From Agarivorans sp050870875 (GTDB lineage Bacteria; Pseudomonadota; Gammaproteobacteria; Enterobacterales; Celerinatantimonadaceae): a DNA stretch of 64,000 nucleotides. The notes below the pieces were generated by a model. The model searched no databases. It worked only from the letters and a program-made list of their open reading frames with translations, and was not told where the DNA came from. The stretch is from assembly GCF_050870875.2 (NCBI RefSeq), contig NZ_CP194041.2, positions 3,658,001 through 3,722,000 of the forward strand, given 5' to 3'. The position numbers and the translations under genes were made by a program. This document shows positions 44,484-52,790 of this stretch, in pieces (positions within the stretch are counted from its first letter, which is position 1; each line of letters begins with the position of its first letter).

Positions 44484-44846
44484 ATTTGTTACCTCAAACT
44501 GCTTAAACGGAAAGTCAAAGAGAATGGTTTAAAATGCACTTTGACTTCCATATATGAATAATGTTGTGCTACTGGAGAAAATTATATTTATAAGTATCTA
44601 CCGCCAGAAGCCGGCGATTCTATAAAATAATCATCTGTGAAAACAGAGAAAACTCACAATCTATTGAGTTAATGACGATGACGCGCATCTTCAGCCCACT
44701 GGACTCAAATCATCGAAATAATCGCCTTGGTTTACCAGTTCGCCATCGAAGTGAACCTCGATAGGCCGGTGGCTACGCCAACCTCTGACAGCAGTAATAA
44801 AAAAACAGCGCTTTACGGCGCTGTTCTTACTTGCAAGTAAATAAAC
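44484..44846. other. Intergenic gap between metP and sstT
   Basis: 363 bp. It holds an imperfect inverted repeat (GGAAAGTCAAAG ... CTTTGACTTCC, about 44510-44552) close to the metP start, a possible operator or leader hairpin, and the sstT terminator at its far end. No gene seen. Confidence 0.5.
44800..44826 (-). terminator. Terminator after sstT
   Basis: Minus strand AACAGCGCC-GTAAA-GCGCTGTT followed by a run of T residues, about 20 bp after the sstT stop. Confidence 0.85.
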
Positions 44847-46094
44847 CTAGCGTTGGTCTTCTGCGACCTGAGCATATGGTTCTTCCGCTGCCATACAACA
44901 GGCGGCGGTAAACAAAACATCGGTAGAGCTATTTAATGCAGTCTCAGCCGAATCTTGTAATACACCAATAATAAAACCGACAGCAACCACTTGCATCGCG
45001 ATATCATTCGAGACTCCAAATAGACTACAAGCCAGCGGGATCAATAACAATGAACCACCAGCTACACCCGAAGCACCACATGCAGATACCGCAGCAACCA
45101 CACTCAACAATAATGCGGTCGCAAAATCGACGTGAATCCCCAAGGTATGTACTGCTGCAAGTGATAGCACCGTGATGGTAATTGCGGCACCTGCCATATT
45201 AATGGTTGCGCCTAGCGGAATAGAGACTGAATATGTGTCTTCATCCAGATTAAGCCGCTCAGCAAGATCCATATTCACCGGAATGTTGGCCGCTGAACTA
45301 CGGGTAAAGAAAGCAGTCACACCACTTTCACGAAGACACTTAAAGACAAGAGGGTAGGGATTGCGACGAATTTTGTAGAAAACCAACAATGGATTCATCA
45401 CCAAAGCAATCAACAGCATAGAACCTATCAACACTAATAACAGTTGACTGTAGCCCCATAGCGCCGAAAAACCAGTTTGCGCGATAGTATTTGCCACCAG
45501 GCCAAAGATCCCAAGTGGCGCTAGGCGGATCACAAAACGCACGATGCTAGATACGCCATCCGCAACATCATTAAACAAAGCTTTAGTCGTTGCAGAAGCA
45601 CTATGTAGCGCCACGCCTAAGCCAATTGCCCATGCCAAAATACCAATGTAGTTACCATTCATAATGGCACTCACTGGGTTATCCACAATTTTAAACAATA
45701 AGGTATGTAATACTTCACCGATCCCCTGTGGTGGATTGGCCACGGTATCGGTACTCACCAAAACCAGTTCGGTGGGGAAAACAAAGCTCATGACAACTGC
45801 AGTCAGCGAGGCGGCAAAGGTGCCAAATAAATACAAATAAATAATTGGTTTTAGTTGAGTATCTTGACCTCGTTTATGGCTCGCAACAGACGCCGCCACC
45901 AATACAAAGACTAACACTGGTGCAACCGCTTTTAGTGCACCAACAAATAGGCTACCGAATAAACCTAAAGAGATGGCAAACTCTGGCGCGACAACGGCCA
46001 AGATACTACCGGCGATAATACCGATCAGGATTTGTAGCACGAGGCTACCTTTAGTTATAAAGCTAAATATGTTGTTGTTTGAATGTTGATTCAT
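44847..46094 (-). CDS. sstT: Serine/threonine:Na+ symporter SstT
   Basis: DAACS-family symporter of 415 aa. Family sequence includes GSLVLQILIGIIAGSILAV at the start, SLFVGALKAVAPVLVFVLV, the serine-rich re-entrant loop FFTRSSAANIPVNM and the TM7 motif GATINMAGAAITITVL. Its length equals E. coli SstT (414). It is monocistronic with its own terminator. It imports Ser/Thr with sodium at the inner membrane. Confidence 0.93.
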   Translation of the reverse strand: MNQHSNNNIFSFITKGSLVLQILIGIIAGSILAVVAPEFAISLGLFGSLFVGALKAVAPVLVFVLVAASVASHKRGQDTQLKPIIYLYLFGTFAASLTAVVMSFVFPTELVLVSTDTVANPPQGIGEVLHTLLFKIVDNPVSAIMNGNYIGILAWAIGLGVALHSASATTKALFNDVADGVSSIVRFVIRLAPLGIFGLVANTIAQTGFSALWGYSQLLLVLIGSMLLIALVMNPLLVFYKIRRNPYPLVFKCLRESGVTAFFTRSSAANIPVNMDLAERLNLDEDTYSVSIPLGATINMAGAAITITVLSLAAVHTLGIHVDFATALLLSVVAAVSACGASGVAGGSLLLIPLACSLFGVSNDIAMQVVAVGFIIGVLQDSAETALNSSTDVLFTAACCMAAEEPYAQVAEDQR

Positions 46095-46682
46095 GCTTCT
46101 TATTATCCTTGATGGAAGCTATATTGTTGGTTAAGGCGCAACCATATAGTATGAAGCACTAATTTTAAACAAAAGATCGATATTAAATTGACACATCACA
46201 AAAACTTTTTTTAGCCAAGCGATGCCGAGTCATAAACGACCGATCCTCGTCACAAATAATTAAGCGAACTCCCCTTTATCACGCTTAAGTAACAAGCAAG
46301 CACCCAAGCCTTTTTTACCAAAGAAAATGACACATAAAACGCTGTTAACCGTCCTCTTTGGCTTGGCTTGGCTTGGCTTGGCTTGGCTTGGCTTGGTTTG
46401 GCTTGAGTTTGAGTTTGAGTTTGAGTTTGAGTTTGAGTTTGAGGATATGCTGCAGCCGAAGCCAAGATGGATCCAGATACCGGCACTGCATATGATCGCG
46501 CGGACTAAAACCAAGCACCATCATTCAGATACAATGAAACAACATCACGGCGCACGATAACGGTAGTTAGCTTGATGTAGAAGAGAGAGGACAAAACATA
46601 AACTTCACAGATCTGAATACTCACGCTGCGAAGCCATCGATGCAGGAGTTCACCGATGGCGTTCACAACTGCTTTAATTTAG
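46095..46682. other. Intergenic gap with microsatellite
   Basis: 588 bp between two minus-strand genes. The only clear structure is the double microsatellite at 46361-46441. Frames running through it are repeat-derived. Confidence 0.5.
46361..46441. repeat. Double microsatellite: (GCTTG)9-like then (AGTTTG)6
   Basis: Seven perfect GCTTG pentamers, one GTTTG variant and one more GCTTG (46361-46405), followed directly by six AGTTTG hexamers (46406-46441). Confidence 0.95.
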
Positions 46683-47315
46683 TTAGACACTAAAGCTAAA
46701 TTCACCAATGGACGGTTCTTGCTTAAGCAGCTCAACTTCTTCGGATAAGTAGAATCCGGAATTTAACTCTCGCAGCGCATCTTCAGAAAAATCAGCTGGG
46801 GTATACTCATTTGCAGGCTTAGTCTCATCTAGAAGACCTAAGCGCTGGTAAGCCGCTGCCACTAACTCACTGCAAAATAATGAAGACAAGTCTTGGCTAT
46901 TTTCACCCCATGGCCCATCCCAACCAGCACGAGTCAATTGCCAGAAGTCTTGCTCATAACGGCGCCCCTGTAGCTGTTCCAGTAATTGCATCAAATTGTC
47001 TAACGCGGCTTGATTAAGTTCTTCGCCCATCAATTGGCGTACCGCAACATCACCTTGATGCTGTGCAACCCGCTCTTCCAGGGCAACCACCTGCACGCCC
47101 TTACTCGCGCGCTGAGCATAAAGGCAAAACCCATCTCGACTCGGTACTGCCTCCCACAAGGTTACAAAATCATAATTTGCTAACTGCAATACCATGCCGA
47201 CATGTGACCAAGGACTAAAAGTCCCCACACGAATGAGACTACTGCCAAGCCCCTTACTCGAAAAAAAGACTAAATCGCCAGTTTTAAGCTGATTCAATAA
47301 CTGTTGCTGCATCAT
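46683..47315 (-). CDS. YiiX-like permuted NlpC/P60 cysteine hydrolase
   Basis: Cysteine hydrolase of the permuted papain-like (YiiX/YebB) group, 210 aa. The N-terminal part has KTGDLVFFSSKGLGSSLIRV then SPWSHVGMVL with the catalytic His, and the Cys lies in SLFCSELVAAAYQRLGL near residue 148. This His-before-Cys order is the permuted arrangement. No signal peptide. Members act on lipids or peptides; the substrate here is unknown. ATG start. Confidence 0.83.
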   Translation of the reverse strand: MMQQQLLNQLKTGDLVFFSSKGLGSSLIRVGTFSPWSHVGMVLQLANYDFVTLWEAVPSRDGFCLYAQRASKGVQVVALEERVAQHQGDVAVRQLMGEELNQAALDNLMQLLEQLQGRRYEQDFWQLTRAGWDGPWGENSQDLSSLFCSELVAAAYQRLGLLDETKPANEYTPADFSEDALRELNSGFYLSEEVELLKQEPSIGEFSFSV

Positions 47316-47884
47316 CCATTAACGCTATATATGATCAATTACATTTTACCCATTCAAACAAAACCTACCATTATGCGAGTTTATTGTAAATATTCACTGA
47401 AAATGCCATTTATAACAATTGATGCTAACAAATGTTACCCCGGTGAAATTTTGTCAAACCTATATCAACTATATACACATCTGTATTTGTGACTAAAAAT
47501 GCATATTTTTTACCCTTAAATATCTTGCCTCCCATTCAAAGCAACCAGAAACCATGAAATAAAAATAATTATATATCTATTAAATACCGTTTAAAATCAA
47601 TTAACTAATTTTAAAATTGTCATAAAAGCAGACTTTGTATATTTTTACTATAAAAACCCCAATAATCCCTGGTTAAACCAACAATAAACGACCTCTAAAT
47701 AGAATTACTTTTCTAGATTGGACGATAAACAATCACTTAAAAAAGTAGATTTGAACAAGGACTTGCTATTGCTTTCCACAGAAGCCATCAATAAGTAACG
47801 CAAACACGCCTTTTTGTTCGGCGTAGTCGATAAATTTCTGCTATAGCTAATAGCAGAAAACCCCTTAAATCTTAAGGTATTATT
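47316..47884. other. A+T-rich gap before the SLC13 gene
   Basis: 569 bp, very A+T-rich, divergent between the hydrolase and the transporter. Apart from the hairpin at 47835-47859 nothing is recognised. Confidence 0.5.
47835..47859 (+). promoter_or_regulatory. Leader hairpin before the SLC13 gene
   Basis: Perfect 10-bp stem TTTCTGCTAT/ATAGCAGAAA with a 5-base loop, 26 bp before the start codon. There is no T-run, so a leader or operator structure is more likely than a terminator. Confidence 0.5.
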
Positions 47885-49348
47885 ATGAACTCGATGGTCA
47901 GCCATCCCAATTATCAACATCAACACCTCGCCAAACTATGCGGCTTACTACTTGGCCCATTAAGCTTAATTGCGACTCTCTTTATTCCACCTCCCTTTGA
48001 AGGGCTGCCCCAACAAGCATGGGTGACCATGGGATTGGCCACCATGATGGCAATTTGGTGGGTCAGCGAGGCAGTTCCGATCCCCGTCACCTCATTTTTA
48101 CCAATGGTCTTGTCCCCACTACTCGGCATCGCCAGTTTAAAAGCTGCCACCGCATCCTTTGCTCATCCCTTAATCTTCCTATTCATGGGCGGATTTATGC
48201 TGAGTCTGGCGATGGAACGCTGGGATCTGCATAAACGAATAGCACTAGTCGCAATGCTCACCGTCGGGGACAAACCAGCGCAACAAGTAGGCGGATTTAT
48301 GCTGATCACCGCTTTTTTAAGCATGTGGATGAGCAATACCGCCACCGCAGTGATGATGCTCCCCATAGGGCTGTCGATCATTGGGATGATGTCCAAACAA
48401 GAGCAGCAACCAGACTTCAGTGCCGCGCTACTGTTAGGCATTGCCTATTCAGCAAGTATTGGGGGGGTAGCCACCCTGATTGGTACCCCCCCCAACGCTT
48501 TACTCGCAGCGTATTTAGCCGACTCCTACGATATCCACATCGGCTTTGGCGAATGGATGCTCATCGGTTTGCCACTCTCAATTTCGATGTTATTCATTAC
48601 TTGGATATGGCTAACTCGAATCAACTATCGCTTACCCAATCGAAGCCAGGGAAACTCAGCTGAAATGTTACGTCAGCAACTCCATCAATTAGGCCCAATG
48701 AAGCCACCGGAGAAAGTTGTCGCCGTTGTATTTACCCTAGCCGCTTGTGCATGGATCTTACGCCCCTTGTTGGCGTCTTATAGCGGCTTGGCGATCAGCG
48801 ATACCGGGATCGCCATGATGGCTGCCGTCAGCCTGTTTGTCATTCCAGTGGATTGGCGTAAACAAGTCATGGTGATGGACTGGGATACAGCCAAAAAATT
48901 GCCATGGGGAGTATTGATGTTATTTGGAGGAGGCTTAAGTTTAGCGGCCCAGATCAAAAGTTCGGGGATGGCTGATTTCATCGGGCTCAGCTTAAGCGCA
49001 GCCTCTACCTATTCACTGATTTGGGTGATCGTTATCGTCACCACAGCAATCATCTTCCTTACCGAAATCACCAGTAATACCGCCACCGCGGCAGGTTTTC
49101 TGCCACTGCTCGGGCCAATTGCCGAGTCGATGGGGTCGAACCCGATGATATTAGTGGTTCCGGCAGCCTTAGCTGCCAGTTGTGCTTTCATGATGCCCGT
49201 TGCAACGCCACCCAACAGCATCGTATTTGCTTCTGGTCAATTACATATTAAACAAATGGTTAAAGCTGGCTTTATGCTTAACCTCGTCGGTATCGTATTG
49301 ATCAGCCTTTTTAGTTACTACTTAATCGAAATCATACTGCTGTCTTAA
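47885..49348 (+). CDS. SLC13/DASS-family sodium:dicarboxylate symporter
   Basis: Na+-coupled di/tricarboxylate (or sulfate-like) importer with 487 aa and about 11 helices. Both SNT signature motifs of the VcINDY fold are present: MWMSNTATAVMMLPIG (about 141-156) and EITSNTATAAGFLPLL (about 394-409). Other family stretches are WWVSEAVPIPVTSFLP and GTPPNALLAAYL. ATG start. Succinate, malate or fumarate are likely substrates by family. Monocistronic; a GCGAGTCA/TGACTCGC hairpin at 49365-49385 separates it from the convergent MCP gene. Confidence 0.9.
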   Translation: MNSMVSHPNYQHQHLAKLCGLLLGPLSLIATLFIPPPFEGLPQQAWVTMGLATMMAIWWVSEAVPIPVTSFLPMVLSPLLGIASLKAATASFAHPLIFLFMGGFMLSLAMERWDLHKRIALVAMLTVGDKPAQQVGGFMLITAFLSMWMSNTATAVMMLPIGLSIIGMMSKQEQQPDFSAALLLGIAYSASIGGVATLIGTPPNALLAAYLADSYDIHIGFGEWMLIGLPLSISMLFITWIWLTRINYRLPNRSQGNSAEMLRQQLHQLGPMKPPEKVVAVVFTLAACAWILRPLLASYSGLAISDTGIAMMAAVSLFVIPVDWRKQVMVMDWDTAKKLPWGVLMLFGGGLSLAAQIKSSGMADFIGLSLSAASTYSLIWVIVIVTTAIIFLTEITSNTATAAGFLPLLGPIAESMGSNPMILVVPAALAASCAFMMPVATPPNSIVFASGQLHIKQMVKAGFMLNLVGIVLISLFSYYLIEIILLS

Positions 49349-49404
49349 TACGAGCCCAGCATGTGCGAGTCAGGTACTGACTCGCGCTATCAATCACTCA
49401 TCAG

Positions 49405-51141
49405 CTAGGCAAGTTTGAAACGCGCAATAAAGTGAGTCAGCTCATTAGATACATCTTGCAGCTCATCGCTGATTTCAATACTCGTCAACTCATTGCTACG
49501 GATCTTTTCAACAAAACTTTCCACCCGAGACATGTTAGTTCGAACTTCCTGCATAATAGTATTTTGCTGATTAGCGGAGCCTGACATATTAGCGTTCAAT
49601 TGATGAATTCGCTCAGTAGATTCACGCATCAAATCGAGTTTTTCCATCATCACTTGAGTAATAGCTTGAGAAGAATCACAGCTCGCATGAGTATCATCCA
49701 TTCTGGAGCTAATATGATGACTGGTTCTCCCCCAAAAATTCAACATGTCATTGATTTGGGTGGTACACGCCGTTGTTTTTGCCGCCAAGGCTCGCACCTC
49801 ATCCGCCACAACCGCAAAACCTCGACCTTTATCGCCTGCCCTGGCTGCTTCAATCGCCGCATTCAAAGCCAGTAAGTTTGTTTGATCGGCAATAAAACCA
49901 ATGGTAGAAAGAATATCGCCAATATTTTTGGCCCCTTCATCCATCTCAGATATCGAGTTCGCCACAACACTAATATCTTCAATTAACACTTGCACACTAT
50001 GAACAGCCTGCTTGCTAGACTCACTGGACTGCTCAACATTAACACGAACATTTTGGGTATATTCGGCGGTTTCGTTGGCCCCTTCTGCGATATTATCGGA
50101 AGAAGCACTCAACTGCTCGATAGAGCGTACAATTTCTCGGCTTTCAGCATTATGTTCCTCAATCGCCGAAATATTACGCTTAGATTGCTGACTAAGCTGT
50201 TGGATCACCGTGTTAATATGCACATTAGATTCTGAGATATGTACAAAAATCTTCTGCAATTGGTCGGTAAACATATTAATTGAATGACAAATCTCTCCCA
50301 ACTCATCCTTAGATTTAACTTCCAAGCGCTGAGTTAAATCCCCCTCTCCCTGGGAAAGACCATAAACCAGAGTTCGCAAACGGATTAAGGGTTTAAAGGT
50401 AAAATGTAATATAAAAATACTCAGAGAAAGCATAATCAAGGCACAGACTATCAAATAGAAGTTGATGCTTTCATTAATAGACTTGGTGATTCTATGTATA
50501 TCCGCCACGTCGATAAAACTATTTAAGTGCCAAGTCTGGCCATAAAAATTTAATGTTCCTTCATTCACTTCTAAATTAACACTTGGCTTATTTGAATAAA
50601 TCAAGGTGTCATTATCAGAAGTAATTTGCAAATAAGTGTTGATTTTATGAAAACGTTTAACCAGAGATCCTAAGTATGTCAAATCAAGCGTAAAAAAATC
50701 GACAATATTATTTTTCTTCTTCGAAATAATAACGACAGGTACACCATCTAATATCGATACCTGGCTAACCTGAATACCATCGGGGTGATTTTTAACCTGC
50801 TTGATGTAAAGGCTCGCTTCTGCTTTAGGCATGCTTCCCTTATCACTAAGGGCTAAATTATTAATCACCTTTACGACACTTAAAAAACCCAATTTATCCT
50901 TGGTTGAACGGATCGCCATAATTCCAAAGTCGACACTTTGAATGAGATCAACTTTCGCTTGAATACTTCTTTCAACCTCTCCACGGATCAAGTTGACCTG
51001 ACTTTCTACATCACTCACATAGGATTTATAAATATAGGCACTAATCACATGGCGAACACTAAAGTAGGATGAAATGATAGTGACCATAATGGTTGCTATC
51101 ATCAAGGCGATGATCTTATTTTTAAACGAGAGATACTTCAT
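49405..51141 (-). CDS. Methyl-accepting chemotaxis protein
   Basis: Transmembrane chemoreceptor of 578 aa. TM1 is at about 9-30 and TM2 at about 226-248, with a ~195-residue periplasmic sensor between them (single-Cache-like in style). A HAMP domain follows (about 250-305, FKPLIRLRTLVYGLSQGEGDLTQRL...) and then the cytoplasmic signalling domain with the intact tip DQTNLLALNAAIEAARAGDK. Because it lies beside the galactan locus, a sugar ligand is possible, but the sensor domain does not show it. ATG start. Confidence 0.92.
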   Translation of the reverse strand: MKYLSFKNKIIALMIATIMVTIISSYFSVRHVISAYIYKSYVSDVESQVNLIRGEVERSIQAKVDLIQSVDFGIMAIRSTKDKLGFLSVVKVINNLALSDKGSMPKAEASLYIKQVKNHPDGIQVSQVSILDGVPVVIISKKKNNIVDFFTLDLTYLGSLVKRFHKINTYLQITSDNDTLIYSNKPSVNLEVNEGTLNFYGQTWHLNSFIDVADIHRITKSINESINFYLIVCALIMLSLSIFILHFTFKPLIRLRTLVYGLSQGEGDLTQRLEVKSKDELGEICHSINMFTDQLQKIFVHISESNVHINTVIQQLSQQSKRNISAIEEHNAESREIVRSIEQLSASSDNIAEGANETAEYTQNVRVNVEQSSESSKQAVHSVQVLIEDISVVANSISEMDEGAKNIGDILSTIGFIADQTNLLALNAAIEAARAGDKGRGFAVVADEVRALAAKTTACTTQINDMLNFWGRTSHHISSRMDDTHASCDSSQAITQVMMEKLDLMRESTERIHQLNANMSGSANQQNTIMQEVRTNMSRVESFVEKIRSNELTSIEISDELQDVSNELTHFIARFKLA

Positions 51142-51249
51142 TCATTTACGATCCTAAATAACCTCAACTCAGCATAAGCAACAGCACTCGATTACGATCT
51201 AAAGTCCATTCAGCTCTAAGCTTGCCTGCTACCGTTTGATAAAAAACGA

Positions 51250-51276
51250 AAAAAAGCGGTGCAATCATGCACCGCT
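51250..51276 (-). terminator. Terminator after the porin gene
   Basis: Minus strand AGCGGTGCA-TGAT-TGCACCGCT followed by a run of T residues. Confidence 0.9.
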
Positions 51277-51290
51277 CTGTTCTAATCGGC

Positions 51291-52544
51291 CTACCACCAA
51301 GCTTCGATTTGAACACCTAGTTTGACTGAATCTTCATCTTGAGCAACCTGATCAACAACATTAAAAGATTTTCCTTCGGTATCTTTAAAGTAACTTGCGT
51401 AGAAACGAATTTCAGGGCGAGCAAAGAAGCCTTCACCAGTGGCTAAGACTTGTGAAATAGTCACTTTGTTACCACCAGTTTTGCTTTCAGAACCGCTAAC
51501 CAATTTCTTAGTTTGCGTAAAGTAGCCTAGTTCTAATACTGTTTTATTGTATTTAGACCAGTTATAGGTCGGGCGAGCGACTAACGAAAGCAGCGTTTCA
51601 TCGTCAACTTTAACACCATTTACAACACCGTGGTCTTGCGCATAACCGTAGGTAAACACATGATCAATAATGATATTATCACCAATGTTAATATCACCAG
51701 TATTAATCAAGCGATAACCTTTAGCGCTATTTACATCACCACTCCATACATCGTACCAACCACCGCCTTGCGAGACCGCGTTTTGCGCTAGGCCTTTGTC
51801 CATGTATTGCAATACAGTTTTGTTGTAACCCATAGAGAAGCTTTGACTTAGTTCTGCAGTAAGCATCAAGCCATTGTCAAAATCTACGTTATCCTTTTCT
51901 TGCTGGTCGGTAGGATTGGTCATACCGTAATCAATACCAACTTCTACCCAAGCGCCCTGCCAAGGTTTCATTCCCGCATAACGAACATCAACATAGTTGA
52001 TGTTTAAACCATCCTGGTCACCACGAATAATTGCCGTCGACAATGCACCAGGGCCCATTTGAACCCCCTCCAGACCAAAACCGTAACCCGATACATTCCA
52101 GTATTTGGTATCGATAATGTGCAAATCATGACGCTGATAAAAACGTTTGCCCGCCCAAACGACCGCTTCTGGAGCAGCAGCAATATACCCTTTGGCTTGC
52201 ATATTTAACTGCTTGATCGAGAAGTTCGCACTGTCATCGGTGGTCTTTTCTGTCTCAGAAAAACCATCAGATGACATTTCAAACATGCTTTGAAAATAGA
52301 CACTCTTGCCATCGTCGTTAAATAATTCCTGACCTAGGCCAATTTCAGAATAAGTATCAAATTCATTTCCTAGACGACCAAGCTTTTGCTTCTGAAATTC
52401 GTCGCCGCCTTGCACACCGCCGCCGGCTGTATCAATACCTATTCCAGCACGCACATAACCACTAAAATCTACCGCAGACGCTGGCGCTGCCACCATTGCA
52501 AGAAGTACCGCAGAAACAACCGGTTTTAAACTATTTTTCATCAT
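51291..52544 (-). CDS. lamB: Maltoporin-like carbohydrate porin
   Basis: Outer-membrane sugar porin of the LamB family, about 417 aa. A signal peptide is seen (MMKNSLKPVVSAVLLAMVAA ending at ASA), then VDFSGYVRAGIGID, the typical start of LamB. Later come FQKQKLGRLGNEFDTYSEIG, VWAGKRFYQRHDLHIIDTKYWN and a C-terminal aromatic residue (EAWW). I chose the ATG at 52544 with an AAGGA site. It lies downstream of the galactan genes but is separated from them by a terminator and has its own operator, so it is a separate unit. Likely substrate: galacto-oligosaccharides, by context. Confidence 0.9.
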   Translation of the reverse strand: MMKNSLKPVVSAVLLAMVAAPASAVDFSGYVRAGIGIDTAGGGVQGGDEFQKQKLGRLGNEFDTYSEIGLGQELFNDDGKSVYFQSMFEMSSDGFSETEKTTDDSANFSIKQLNMQAKGYIAAAPEAVVWAGKRFYQRHDLHIIDTKYWNVSGYGFGLEGVQMGPGALSTAIIRGDQDGLNINYVDVRYAGMKPWQGAWVEVGIDYGMTNPTDQQEKDNVDFDNGLMLTAELSQSFSMGYNKTVLQYMDKGLAQNAVSQGGGWYDVWSGDVNSAKGYRLINTGDINIGDNIIIDHVFTYGYAQDHGVVNGVKVDDETLLSLVARPTYNWSKYNKTVLELGYFTQTKKLVSGSESKTGGNKVTISQVLATGEGFFARPEIRFYASYFKDTEGKSFNVVDQVAQDEDSVKLGVQIEAWW

Positions 52545-52661
52545 AACATCCTTATACTTTTTGTAATTATTGCATCTAGCTTTGCTTTTATAACAAGCCT
52601 TAGCCAGAACACATTGTAATATTATTAAACAACAAAAATTCGCGACATTCACCCAACAAAT

Positions 52662-52674
52662 GGAAACGTTTACA
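52662..52674. promoter_or_regulatory. Predicted LacI-family operator before the porin
   Basis: GGAAACGTTTACA, one base different from the site at 59736-59748 in the divergent galactan promoter. Its centre AACGTT is the palindromic core used by LacI/GalR regulators. It lies about 120 bp before the porin start. Confidence 0.65.
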
Positions 52675-52730
52675 TTTTTTACTTAATTTTATTAACTTTT
52701 GCTATATGAGTCACATATATTGATGGAACT

Positions 52731-52760
52731 AAAAAAAAGCCAGCTTTTAATAAGCTGGCT
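52731..52760 (-). terminator. Terminator after the galactan operon
   Basis: Minus strand AGCCAGCTT-ATTAA-AAGCTGGCT with a long T-run. It closes the operon after GH42 and precedes the porin promoter. Confidence 0.92.
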
Positions 52761-52790
52761 AAGACATTACAAGGAATAAGGTTTATAAGA

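Noticed and set aside
46260..46560. Frames on both strands through the microsatellite
   Set aside because: Their sequence is dominated by repeat translation (GLAWL and EFEF, or QTQTQ and AKPSQ). Kept only as a repeat observation.
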